The notes beneath the pieces are model-generated. The model was not told where the DNA came from. It made no database searches and worked only from the letters and a program-made list of their open reading frames with translations. A stretch of 64,000 nt of DNA from Pseudonocardia autotrophica. GTDB taxonomy: Bacteria; Actinomycetota; Actinomycetes; Mycobacteriales; Pseudonocardiaceae. The number at the start of each line of letters is the position of its first letter. The stretch's first letter is position 1. The position numbers and the translations under genes are program-made. Of this stretch, positions 16,733-26,018 are shown piece after piece. The stretch lies in the NCBI RefSeq assembly GCF_000717175.1, contig NZ_JNYD01000012.1, positions 124,001-188,000 of the forward strand, given 5' to 3'.

Positions 16733-17416
16733 GTGCTCGTGCTGGCCCTGGACACCGCCACGCCCGCCGTCACCGCCGGTGTCGTGCGGCTGACCGACGG
16801 CCCCGGCGCGCGCGTCGCCGAGCTCGGCGTGCGCGTCGCGCACGACGCCCGCAAGCACGGCGAGCTGCTCATGCCCGGCGTGCAGGGCGCCTGCGCCGAC
16901 GCCGGGATCCGGCTGCGCGACGTGGAGGCGATCGTCGTCGGCGCCGGTCCGGGGCCCTTCACCGGCCTGCGGGTCGGCATGGTCACCGCCGCCTCGCTGG
17001 GCGACGCACTCGGTGTCCCGGTGCACGGGGTCTGTTCGCTCGACGCGATCGCCCAGGCCGTGGTGCTGCCCGGGAAGCTCACCGGGAACCTGCTGGTCGC
17101 CACGGACGCGCGGCGCCGCGAGGTGTACTGGGCGGCGTACGAGGCCGAGGGCGCGCGGCTGACCGGCCCGACCGTCGAGGGCCCCGACTCGGTGGCCGAG
17201 CGGCTCGACGGGCTGCACCTGGTCGCCGCGGCCGGCACGATGGCCGACCGGTTCGGGCTGCCCGTGCGCGAGCCGGCGAGCCCGACGCCCGCGGGCCTGG
17301 TCGCCGCGGCCGCCCCGGCCCTGGACTCCGGCCGCGATCCCGGCCCGCTCGAGCCCCTCTACCTGCGCCGACCCGACGCCGTCCCGCCCGGGGAGCGGAA
17401 GAAGGTGCACACGTGA
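16733..17416 (+). CDS. tsaB: tRNA t6A37 biosynthesis protein TsaB
   Basis: A 227-residue ASKHA-fold protein. The opening [16 protein letters not shown] and the family signature [18 protein letters not shown] are clear; [10 protein letters not shown] and [15 protein letters not shown] follow. TsaB is the catalytically silent partner that dimerises with TsaD. It starts at GTG 16733. Its stop overlaps rimI (GTGA), followed by tsaD, the normal order. Confidence 0.95.
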   Translation: MLVLALDTATPAVTAGVVRLTDGPGARVAELGVRVAHDARKHGELLMPGVQGACADAGIRLRDVEAIVVGAGPGPFTGLRVGMVTAASLGDALGVPVHGVCSLDAIAQAVVLPGKLTGNLLVATDARRREVYWAAYEAEGARLTGPTVEGPDSVAERLDGLHLVAAAGTMADRFGLPVREPASPTPAGLVAAAAPALDSGRDPGPLEPLYLRRPDAVPPGERKKVHT

Positions 17417-17880
17417 GCGGCACCGGCACCGTGACGATCGGCCCCCTCTACCGGGCCGACGCGCCGCGCTGCGCCGAGCTGGAGAAGATCCTCTTCCCGG
17501 GCGACGACCCGTGGAGCGCCCAGTCCTTCCGCGACGAGGTCTCCCGCGGCCTGCCGTACTTCGCCGCCCGGCTCGACGGCGAGCTCGTCGGCTACGCCGG
17601 GCTCGGCGTCACCGCCGGGCCGCCGCAGGCCGAGGCCGAGGTGCACACCATCGGGGTCGACCCGGCCCACCGGGGCCGCGGCATCGGCCGCCGGCTCCTC
17701 GACGCGCTGCTGCAGGTCGCCGACGAGCTGCACGCGACGGTGTTCCTCGAGGTCCGGACGGACAACGAGCCCGCCATCGGGCTCTACGAGAAGACCGGGT
17801 TCGCCGTCGTCGGGCTGCGGAAGCGGTACTACCGGCCCAGCGGGGCCGACGCCTACACGATGAAGAGGGACCCCCGGTGA
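17413..17880 (+). CDS. rimI: Ribosomal protein S18-alanine N-acetyltransferase
   Basis: A 155-residue GNAT enzyme. The acetyl-CoA loop is [19 protein letters not shown], preceded by AEVHTIG. The C-terminal part [30 protein letters not shown] matches RimI closely. RimI acetylates the N-terminus of S18 and in actinobacteria may act on other proteins. It overlaps both neighbours by four bases, within the tsaB-rimI-tsaD cluster. Confidence 0.93.
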   Translation: MSGTGTVTIGPLYRADAPRCAELEKILFPGDDPWSAQSFRDEVSRGLPYFAARLDGELVGYAGLGVTAGPPQAEAEVHTIGVDPAHRGRGIGRRLLDALLQVADELHATVFLEVRTDNEPAIGLYEKTGFAVVGLRKRYYRPSGADAYTMKRDPR

Positions 17881-18920
17881 CGATCGTTCTCGGAATCGAG
17901 ACCTCCTGCGACGAGACCGGCGTGGGGATCGTCCGGATGTCCGACGCGGGGGTCGCCGAGCTGCTGGCCAACGAGATCGCGTCGAGCGTCGAGGAGCACG
18001 CCCGGTTCGGCGGCGTCGTCCCCGAGGTGGCGTCCCGGGCGCACCTGCAGGCGATGGTCCCGGCCGTGCACAGGGCGCTGGAGACGGCCGGGCTGAAAGG
18101 CCCGGACGTCGACGCCGTGGCCGTCACCGCAGGTCCCGGGCTCGCCGGGGCGCTGCTCGTCGGGGTCGCGGCGGCGAAGGCCTACGCGGCGGCGTGGGAG
18201 GTCCCGCTCTACGGGGTGAACCACCTGGCCGCGCACGTCGCCGTCGACACCGTGCAGCACGGGCCGCTGCCGCCCGCGCTCGCGCTGCTCGTCTCCGGCG
18301 GGCACTCCAGCCTGCTCGCGGTGCCGGACCTCGCCGGGCCGGTCACCCCGCTCGGCGCCACGATCGACGACGCCGCCGGCGAGGCCTTCGACAAGGTCGC
18401 CCGGCTGCTCGGGCTGCCCTTCCCCGGCGGCCCGTGGATCGACAAGGCCGCGCGCGACGGCGACCCGGCCGCGATCCACTTCCCCCGCGGGCTCACCGGA
18501 CCGCGGGACGCGAAGTACGACTTCTCGTTCTCCGGGCTCAAGACCGCCGTGGCCCGGCACGTCGAGGCGCTGGAGCGGGCGGGGACGCCGATCCCGGTCG
18601 CGGACGTCGCCGCGTCGTTCCAGGAGGCGGTGACGGACGTCCTCACGATGAAGACCGTCAAGGCCGCGCAGGAGTACGGCATGGACACCGTGCTGCTCGG
18701 CGGCGGGGTGGCGGCGAACTCGCGGCTGCGGGAGATGGCCGCGGAGCGCTGCACCGCGGCGGGCCTGCGGCTGCGCGTCCCGCGCCCGGTGCTCTGCACC
18801 GACAACGGGGCGATGGTCGCCGCGCTCGGCGCTCACCTCGCCCACACCGGCGCCACCCCCTCCGAGCTGGGCCTGCCCGCGAACTCGAGCCTGCAGGTCA
18901 CCGAGGTCCTCGTCCCCTGA
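17877..18920 (+). CDS. tsaD: tRNA t6A37 threonylcarbamoyltransferase TsaD
   Basis: A 347-residue enzyme that transfers threonylcarbamoyl from TC-AMP to A37. N-terminal [14 protein letters not shown] and the metal site NHLAAH are present. Nucleotide-binding segments are [11 protein letters not shown] and [14 protein letters not shown], with [12 protein letters not shown] near the end. GTG 17877 overlaps the rimI stop. Length and motifs are normal. It is the last gene of the operon, followed by an inverted-repeat terminator region. Confidence 0.97.
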   Translation: MTIVLGIETSCDETGVGIVRMSDAGVAELLANEIASSVEEHARFGGVVPEVASRAHLQAMVPAVHRALETAGLKGPDVDAVAVTAGPGLAGALLVGVAAAKAYAAAWEVPLYGVNHLAAHVAVDTVQHGPLPPALALLVSGGHSSLLAVPDLAGPVTPLGATIDDAAGEAFDKVARLLGLPFPGGPWIDKAARDGDPAAIHFPRGLTGPRDAKYDFSFSGLKTAVARHVEALERAGTPIPVADVAASFQEAVTDVLTMKTVKAAQEYGMDTVLLGGGVAANSRLREMAAERCTAAGLRLRVPRPVLCTDNGAMVAALGAHLAHTGATPSELGLPANSSLQVTEVLVP

Positions 18921-19012
18921 CCCGCGAGTGGGCACTCCCGGTCCACCGAGCGTGCGATCCCGGGAGCGCCCGGAATGTGCGACTCGCCGACCCGGAAGTG
19001 CCGACTCGCGGG
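18921..19012. terminator. Inverted repeat between convergent tsaD and ArsR genes
   Basis: The left arm (18921-18941, CCCGCGAGTGGGCACTCCCGG-like) pairs with the right arm (18991-19012), matching at about 20 of 22 positions. A third degenerate unit lies at 18969-18988. It fits a bidirectional terminator. The same CGCGAGTCGG...TTCCGG unit forms the tandem array at 62977-63196. Confidence 0.55.
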
Positions 19013-19013
19013 A

Positions 19014-19727
19014 TCAGACGCCGAAGGTGCGGGCCAACCCCTCCTGGCCCGCGTCCGTCACCGTGACGGCGCGGTCCTTCGGCGCGCGTCGCACCCAGTC
19101 CAGCTCGACGAGCCGGGCCAGGATCCCGGCGCCCGCGGCGCCGGACAGGTGGTGGGCCTGCTCGGTCCAGTCGACGCAGTAGCGGATCGTGCGGCGGCCG
19201 GGGGCGAGGCGGACGCCGAAGTCGTCGAGCCAGGTGTCGCCGTCGGCGGTGAAGCGGTAGTCGACGTCCTGCCCGAACCCGACGGGCGGATCGGCGGGAT
19301 CGCGGTGCCCGTCGCCGCCGGTGAGCAGGCCGGCGTCGACCAGGTGCCGCATGATCCCGACGCCCAGCTCGCCGGCGAGGTGGTCGTAGCAGGTCCGGGC
19401 CCGGCGCAGGGCCCGGGCGCGGGTGCCCTCGCGCAGCGAGGTGACCGGCCGGGGCGGCGCCAGCGCGACCATCGCCTCGAGCAGCCGCCCGACGTGCGGG
19501 CCCGCGAGCCGGTAGAAGCGGTGCCGGCCGTGCGTCTCCACGGTGACGAGCCCGCCCTCGCGCAGCTTGCCCAGATGGCTGCTCGCGGTCGCGGCGCTCA
19601 CCCCGGCCTCCGCGGCGAGCCGGCTCGCGGGCAGGGCGCGGCCGTCGTCCAGGGCGAGCAGGATGCGGCAGCGGCGCTCGTCGCCGAGCAGCGCGCCGAC
19701 CGCGGCGATGTCGGCGTCTCCGGGCAT
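19014..19727 (-). CDS. ArsR-family winged-helix regulator with C-terminal ligand domain
   Basis: A 237-residue protein. Residues 1-90 form the ArsR wing-helix (LLGDERRCRILLALDD, then LAAEAGVSAATASSHLGKLREGGLVTVETHGRHRFYRL). The C-terminal 130 residues carry an extension with a Cys/His-containing stretch (RARTCYDHLAGELGVGIMRHLVDAG). It diverges from an MFS exporter gene, which it probably represses through the palindrome between them. A TAGCCT box 6 nt upstream of the ATG indicates a leaderless transcript. Ligand unknown. Confidence 0.88.
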   Translation of the reverse strand: MPGDADIAAVGALLGDERRCRILLALDDGRALPASRLAAEAGVSAATASSHLGKLREGGLVTVETHGRHRFYRLAGPHVGRLLEAMVALAPPRPVTSLREGTRARALRRARTCYDHLAGELGVGIMRHLVDAGLLTGGDGHRDPADPPVGFGQDVDYRFTADGDTWLDDFGVRLAPGRRTIRYCVDWTEQAHHLSGAAGAGILARLVELDWVRRAPKDRAVTVTDAGQEGLARTFGV

Positions 19728-19751
19728 GCTCCGAGGCTAGGGCCGGGACGG

Positions 19752-19767
19752 TTCGACGGCCGTCGAA
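19752..19767. promoter_or_regulatory. Operator candidate in the ArsR/MFS divergent promoter
   Basis: TTCGACGGCCGTCGAA is a perfect 16-bp palindrome. It lies in the 65-nt gap, just upstream of the MFS -10 box TAGCGT (19780-19785, 7 nt before ATG). On the other strand TAGCCT (19734-19739) serves the ArsR gene. This is the expected place for ArsR binding. Confidence 0.6.
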
Positions 19768-19792
19768 GCGACCCGTGCCTAGCGTCGACGGC

Positions 19793-21187
19793 ATGTCGAC
19801 GAGCCTGCGAACCGGACCGTGGACCCTCGTCGCCGCGTCGCTCGGCTTCGGCGTGGTGCAGCTGGACGTGACCGCCGTGAACGTCGCGGTGGAGCCCATC
19901 GGGCGGGCCCTCGGCGGGGGTGTCGCCGGCGGGCAGTGGGTGGTCGACGCCTACACCGTCACCTTCGCCGCGCTGATCCTGACGGCCGGCGCGCTCGGGG
20001 ACCGGCTCGGCGCCCGACGGCTGTTCGCCGGCGGGTTCGTGCTGTTCACGCTGGCATCGGTGGCCTGCGGGATGGCGCCGGGGCTGGGCACGCTGATCGC
20101 GGCGCGGGCCGTGCAGGGCATCGGCGCGGCGGTGCTGGTGCCCTGCTCGTTGGCCCTGGTCGCGCACGCCCATCCGGCGCCGGCCGCCCGTGCCCGGGCC
20201 GTCGGGATCTGGGCGGCGGGGGCGAGCGTCGCGCTGTCCGCGGGCCCGCTGCTGGGCGGCCTGCTCGTCCAGGTCGCCGGCTGGCGGACGTTGTTCCTCA
20301 TCAACGTGCCGCTGGGGATCGCCGGGCTGCTGCTCACCGCGCGCCGGGTACGGGAGACGCCCGCCTCCGGCGCCCGGGGCGTGGACCTGTCCGGCCAGGC
20401 CGCCGCCGCGACCGCCCTGGCGGCGCTGGCCGGCGCGACGATCCTCGGCGGCGCCGCCGGGTTCGCGGCCCCTGCGGTGCTCTGCCTGTACGGGCTCGCC
20501 GTCCTCGCCGGAATCGCGTTCGTCGTGGTCGAGACCCGCACCCCCGCGCCGATGCTGCCGCCTGCGCTGTTCCGTCGGCCGGTGTTCGCGGCGGCCTCGG
20601 CGATGGGGCTGCTGGTCAACGTCGCGTTCTACGGGCTGATCTTCGTGATCGGGCTGTACCTGCAGCAGGTCCTCGGCCGGTCGCCGCTGGTCACGGGCCT
20701 CGCCTTCGCCCCGACGACGGTCGCGGTGGGCTTCGCCAACCTGCTCGCCGCCCGCCTCGGCGGTCCGCACCGGACGATCGTCGTCGGTTCGGCGCTGCTC
20801 GCCGCCGGCTGCCTGACGGTGATCGCGACGGACGCGGTCGTGGTCGGGCTGGCGGTCGCCGGGTTCGGGCTCGGGCTCGTCGTCCCCGCGATGACCGCCG
20901 CGCTGCTCGGCAGCGTCGAGCCGGCGCGGTCGGGCGTCGCGGCGGGCACCCTCAACACGGCCCGGCAGGCCGGCAGCGTCCTGGGCGTGGGGCTGTTCGG
21001 CGCGCTCGCGGCCCGTGGTCTCCACACCGGCCTGCACGCCGCCCTGCTGATCTCGGTGGCGATCGCCGTGGCCGTCGCCGGGCTGGCCCTCCCCCTCCGC
21101 CCGAAGATCTCCGACGGTCGTCCGCCGCGGGTCAGGAGCTCACGTGGGAGAGCAGTCGCAGCTCGTCGTCGGTCAGCTGCAGGGTGA
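19793..21187 (+). CDS. MFS drug exporter (DHA2/EmrB-type)
   Basis: A 464-residue membrane protein with 12-14 predicted helices. Motif A is GALGDRLGARRLFAGG. LDVTAVNVAVEPIGRALGG near the start and IARAVQGIGAAVLVP-like motif B (AARAVQGIGAAVLVPCSLAL) are typical of the DHA2 proton-drug antiporters. Motif C (GPLLGGLLVQVAGWRTLFLINVPLG) is present. The 18 C-terminal residues are Arg-rich and overlap the convergent aldo/keto reductase gene by 56 nt. Likely regulated by the divergent ArsR protein. Substrate unknown. Confidence 0.92.
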   Translation: MSTSLRTGPWTLVAASLGFGVVQLDVTAVNVAVEPIGRALGGGVAGGQWVVDAYTVTFAALILTAGALGDRLGARRLFAGGFVLFTLASVACGMAPGLGTLIAARAVQGIGAAVLVPCSLALVAHAHPAPAARARAVGIWAAGASVALSAGPLLGGLLVQVAGWRTLFLINVPLGIAGLLLTARRVRETPASGARGVDLSGQAAAATALAALAGATILGGAAGFAAPAVLCLYGLAVLAGIAFVVVETRTPAPMLPPALFRRPVFAAASAMGLLVNVAFYGLIFVIGLYLQQVLGRSPLVTGLAFAPTTVAVGFANLLAARLGGPHRTIVVGSALLAAGCLTVIATDAVVVGLAVAGFGLGLVVPAMTAALLGSVEPARSGVAAGTLNTARQAGSVLGVGLFGALAARGLHTGLHAALLISVAIAVAVAGLALPLRPKISDGRPPRVRSSRGRAVAARRRSAAG

Positions 21188-22058
21188 GCATCGGCAGCAG
21201 GTTCTGCAGCTGCTCCACCGTGCGGGCCGACGCGATCGGCGCGGCGACCGTGTCCTGTGCGGCCAGCCAGGCCAGCGCGACGGCCGGGACCGGGACCTCG
21301 TATCCGGCGGCGATCTCGTCGAGCACCGCGAGCACCGCCCGCCCCCGCGGGTCCTCGAGATACGCCGAGGCGCCCTCGGCCCGCACGCTGTCGACCCGCT
21401 CGCCGCGGTACTTGCCGGTGAGGAAGCCCTTGGCCAGCGCGTAGTACGGCAGGCAGGCGATCCCCTCGGAGCGCAGCAGGTCCTGCAGCGATGACTCGAA
21501 CCCGGCGCGCTCCATGAGGTTGTAGTGCGGCTGCAGCGCGGCGTAGCGCACCAGCCCGTCCCGGTCGGAGATCTCCAGCGCCGACCGCAGCCGCGCGGCG
21601 GAGAAGTTCGAGGCCCCGACCTGGCGGACCTTGCCCTCCTCGACCAGCGCGTCGAAGGCGTCGAGCGTCTCCTCCTGCACGGTGTCCGGGTCGTCCTTGT
21701 GCGCGTAGTAGAGGTCGATGCGGTCGGTGCGGAGCCGGCGCAGCGAGTCCTCGCAGGCGGCCTTGATGTTCTCCCCGCCCAGGCCCGCGCGCTGCGGCAG
21801 CGAGCCCACCTTCGTCGCGACCACCATCGCGTCCCGGTTCCCGCGCGCGGCCATCCAGTTCCCGATGATCGTCTCGGATTCGCCGCCGCTGTTGCCGGGA
21901 ACCCGGAACATGTACGAGTCCGCGGTGTCGACGAACGTGCCGCCCGCCTCGGCGAACGCGTCGAGCACCGCGAACGAGGCGTCCGCGTCGGCGGTCCAGC
22001 CGAAGACGTTGGCCCCCAGACAGAGGGGCGAGACCTCGAGTTCTCCCACAGTCGGCAT
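21132..22058 (-). CDS. Aldo/keto reductase
   Basis: A 308-residue NADPH-dependent TIM-barrel oxidoreductase. The catalytic tetrad region is present: Asp and Tyr in FVDTADSYMF, Lys in VVATKVGS, and HKDD in place of the usual His motif (LYYAHKDDPDTV). VRQVGASNF and the C-terminal cofactor segment PIASARTVEQLQNLLP fit the family. ATG 22058 is chosen; upstream reading runs into the groES control region. Substrate unknown. The 3' end overlaps the MFS gene. Confidence 0.9.
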   Translation of the reverse strand: MPTVGELEVSPLCLGANVFGWTADADASFAVLDAFAEAGGTFVDTADSYMFRVPGNSGGESETIIGNWMAARGNRDAMVVATKVGSLPQRAGLGGENIKAACEDSLRRLRTDRIDLYYAHKDDPDTVQEETLDAFDALVEEGKVRQVGASNFSAARLRSALEISDRDGLVRYAALQPHYNLMERAGFESSLQDLLRSEGIACLPYYALAKGFLTGKYRGERVDSVRAEGASAYLEDPRGRAVLAVLDEIAAGYEVPVPAVALAWLAAQDTVAAPIASARTVEQLQNLLPMLTLQLTDDELRLLSHVSS

Positions 22059-22097
22059 GGATCCGGAGCCTACGACCGCGATCGGGTGGCGGGCCCG

Positions 22098-22132
22098 TTG
22101 AACGGCTGGCACTCTCGTGGGTAGAGTGCCAA
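22098..22132 (+). promoter_or_regulatory. groES promoter overlapping a CIRCE operator
   Basis: CIRCE is CTGGCACTC, nine bases, GAGTGCCAA (22106-22132), the HrcA operator. A -35 TTGAAC (22098-22103) and -10 TAGAGT (22122-22127) with an 18-nt spacer overlap it. HrcA binding would therefore block RNA polymerase directly. Confidence 0.88.
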
Positions 22133-22247
22133 CCGCACAGTTCAGGTCGGGTCGCCCCGGCACCCGCGACGGCGGGGCCCCTGGTCGGCTGTCGGTGGAC
22201 AGTACTACGGACAGTTCGTGAGTCACCCCAGGAAAGGGGAGGTCATC

Positions 22248-22538
22248 GTGGCGAACATCAAGCCGCTCGAGGACAAGATCGTCGTCCAGGCCAGCGAGGC
22301 CGAGACCACCACGGCCTCCGGCATCGTCATCCCGGACACCGCCAAGGAGAAGCCGCAGGAGGGCAAGGTCCTCGCCGTCGGGCCGGGCCGGATCGACGAC
22401 AACGGCAACCGCGTGCCGCTCGACGTGGCCGTGGGCGACGTCGTCATCTACTCGAAGTACGGCGGCACCGAGGTCAAGTACAACGGCGAGGAGTACCTGA
22501 TCCTCTCCGCCCGCGACGTGCTCGCGGTCGTCAACTGA
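22248..22538 (+). CDS. groES: Co-chaperonin GroES
   Basis: A 96-residue protein. [13 protein letters not shown] starts the fold. The mobile loop that contacts GroEL is [25 protein letters not shown] and [24 protein letters not shown] complete it. GTG 22248 with AGGGGAGG upstream is the start; an upstream in-frame start at 22218 adds non-conserved residues. Heat-shock control through CIRCE. groEL follows 95 nt downstream. Confidence 0.97.
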   Translation: MANIKPLEDKIVVQASEAETTTASGIVIPDTAKEKPQEGKVLAVGPGRIDDNGNRVPLDVAVGDVVIYSKYGGTEVKYNGEEYLILSARDVLAVVN

Positions 22539-22552
22539 CGATCCCCGCGTGA

Positions 22553-24250
<1,698 letters not shown>

Positions 24251-24278
24251 TCGGGTGCTGACCCGGTAGTACCGCAGA

Positions 24279-24315
24279 CGAAGGGCGGGTGGCCTCGACG
24301 GCCACCCGCCCTTCG
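24279..24315. terminator. Strong hairpin terminator between groEL1 and whiB3
   Basis: CGAAGGGCGGGTGGCC and its exact complement GGCCACCCGCCCTTCG form a 16-bp stem with a 5-nt loop (TCGAC). It lies between convergent genes and probably serves both. Confidence 0.85.
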
Positions 24316-24347
24316 GCGTTCTCCGGCGCTCCGACGGGCCGTCGGCC

Positions 24348-24674
24348 TCAGGCCGGCTGCACGCCCTTCCGGCCGTCGATCCGGAGCCTGCGGTCGCGGC
24401 CGCGGATGATCGCCTCCCGCTCGTGCTCGGACAGGCCGCCCCACACGCCGTAGGGCTCCTGGACCTCCAGCGCGTGCCGCCGGCACATCTCCAGTACCGG
24501 GCACGCCGCGCAGATCTCCTTGGCCCGCCGCTCGCGGTTCGTCCGCGCCGGGCCGCGCTCGCCCTCGGGATGGAAGAAGAACGAGCTGTCCATCCCGCGG
24601 CACGCGCCCTGCATCTGCCAGTCCCAGACCTCGGAGACCGGCCCCGGGAGCCGCCTGATGTCCGCCACCGTCAT
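24348..24674 (-). CDS. whiB3: WhiB-family iron-sulfur regulator (WhiB3/WhiD type)
   Basis: A 108-residue protein with the four cluster cysteines (GACRG, then ICAACPVLEMC) and the G[VI]WGG turn in EPYGVWGGLSEHER. The LPGPVSEVWDWQMQGACRGMDSSFFFHPEGERG segment is nearly that of M. tuberculosis WhiB3 and Streptomyces WhiD. The basic C-terminus RGRDRRLRIDGRKG would contact DNA. WhiB3 binds the principal sigma factor and responds to redox and NO; WhiD is needed for spore maturation. Position next to groEL1 and near sigD matches both genera. ATG 24674 is used. Confidence 0.93.
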   Translation of the reverse strand: MTVADIRRLPGPVSEVWDWQMQGACRGMDSSFFFHPEGERGPARTNRERRAKEICAACPVLEMCRRHALEVQEPYGVWGGLSEHEREAIIRGRDRRLRIDGRKGVQPA

Positions 24675-24699
24675 CACCCACCCGTTCGAAGCGAAGAGT

Positions 24700-24714
24700 C
24701 GTTGCTCGGCAACG
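24700..24714. promoter_or_regulatory. Dyad in the whiB3 leader
   Basis: CGTTGC-TCG-GCAACG, a perfect 6-bp dyad, lies just downstream of the predicted whiB3 transcription start. It is a possible repressor site. No binding protein is assigned. Confidence 0.35.
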
Positions 24715-24722
24715 AGGTGCCC

Positions 24723-24751
24723 AGCATAGAAACGCGCCAAACCTTGTTCAA
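24723..24751 (-). promoter_or_regulatory. Promoter of whiB3
   Basis: On the minus strand TTGAAC (24751-24746), a 17-nt spacer and TATGCT (24728-24723) form a good housekeeping promoter. The leader would be about 40 nt. Confidence 0.6.
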
Positions 24752-24922
24752 GAGGCCGGTTCGGGGAACCGTGTCGCGGTTGCCCCGCCGGGGGAGAGCC
24801 CCGACCATGAGCGGGTGACCACGCAGCCGGTTCCGGAGCAGGCACCCGACCGCTCCGTGCCAGGGCGCGGGGAGCGGGCCGCGCGGATCGGCGCGGACGA
24901 GCACGGCACACCGGAGGGTCGA

Positions 24923-25969
24923 ATGCGGGATACCCCGTCCGGGGTCGTCGACACCCCCCGGCTCACGGTGGCGGCCGTCGCCCGGCGGCTCGGCGTCGCA
25001 CCGGCGACCCTGCGGACCTGGGACCGGCGCTACGGCCTCGGTCCCTCGGCGCACACCCCGGGCGCGCACCGGCGCTACGGCGCCGCCGACATCGCCCGGC
25101 TCGAGCTGATGCAGCAGGCGCTGCTCCAGGGGGCCACGCCCGCCGAGGCCGCTCGGCACGCCCTCGCTGCGACGCCCCCGGACGCGGGGACCGGGCGGCC
25201 CGTCGGCGTGCCCGGCACGGGGACCGTGGAGCCCGGGGCGGGAGACGGCGGCCCGCTGCTCCTCGCCGGCCACCCCACGGACGACGAGCTCGACCTCGGC
25301 GCGCGCGTGCGCGTCGGCGGGCGCGTGCTCCGACTGCCCGGTGCGAGCCGGCGGGCCCGGGGCGTCGGGCGGGCGGCCCTGTCGATGGACGCGCCCGCGG
25401 TGCGCCGGCTGGTCGACGAGGGCATCGAGGCCGACGGGCTCACCCGGACCTGGAACGACGTCGTCCGGCCCGTGCTGTGCGCGGTCGCCGAGCGGTGGGA
25501 GTCGACCGGCGCCGGGGTGGAGATCGAGCATCTGGTCAGCGAGGCCGTGACCGCGGTGTACGGCGCCCGGTCGCTGGCCGCGGCCCGGCCCGCCCCGGAG
25601 GCCCGCCCGATCCTGCTGGCCGGCTCGCCCGGCGAGTGGCATCACCTGCCGCTCGCCGTGCTCGGAGCCGTCCTGGCCGAACGGCGCGTGGCGTACCGGC
25701 CGCTGGGGCCCAACCTGCCGCTCGACGCCCTGGTGGCCGCCGTGCGCCGGACCGCGCCGGCCGCGGTCGTGCTCTGGGCCCAGGGCCCGGCGACGGCCGA
25801 CCCCGGTCTCTTCGCCGCGCTGCCCCGTACCCGCCCCCGGTTCCGCTCGTTTGCCGCAGGGCCAGGCTGGGCGGACGCCGCGCTCCCGGCCCGGATCGGC
25901 CGGCTCGGGTCGCTGACCTCGGCGGCCGACGAGCTGACGGACCTGGCGTCGATCACCCACAAGAACTAG
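24923..25969 (+). CDS. MerR-family regulator with cobalamin-binding, CarH/LitR-like photoreceptor domain
   Basis: About 348 residues from ATG 24923 (GGAGG 5 nt upstream; an in-frame GTG at 24815 would add 36). Residues 11-60 are a MerR helix-turn-helix (RLTVAAVARRLGVAPATLRTWDRRYGLGPS). A helical bundle follows with W192, nine residues, then E202-H203, which is the Wx9EH signature of adenosylcobalamin photoreceptors. The C-terminal Rossmann-like domain has GEWHHLPL, giving ExHxxP instead of the usual ExHxxG around the lower-ligand His, then LAERRVAYRPLGPNLP. It may sense B12 or light; the imperfect His motif is a caution. Targets are unknown. It lies between whiB3 and bldM. Confidence 0.8.
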   Translation: MRDTPSGVVDTPRLTVAAVARRLGVAPATLRTWDRRYGLGPSAHTPGAHRRYGAADIARLELMQQALLQGATPAEAARHALAATPPDAGTGRPVGVPGTGTVEPGAGDGGPLLLAGHPTDDELDLGARVRVGGRVLRLPGASRRARGVGRAALSMDAPAVRRLVDEGIEADGLTRTWNDVVRPVLCAVAERWESTGAGVEIEHLVSEAVTAVYGARSLAAARPAPEARPILLAGSPGEWHHLPLAVLGAVLAERRVAYRPLGPNLPLDALVAAVRRTAPAAVVLWAQGPATADPGLFAALPRTRPRFRSFAAGPGWADAALPARIGRLGSLTSAADELTDLASITHKN

Positions 25970-25981
25970 TTCATGTGGGTG
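25954..25981. promoter_or_regulatory. 28-nt near-perfect palindrome over the MerR stop codon
   Basis: CACCCACAAGAACT and AGTTCATGTGGGTG pair at 13 of 14 positions, centred on ACTAGT. It may act as a terminator or as an operator for the following gene. An 11-nt half site (CACCCACATGA) recurs at 27436-27446, upstream of bldM. Confidence 0.5.
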
Positions 25982-26018
25982 TACGAAACCTGATCTCTCC
26001 CTGAACGGACCCGCCCAC

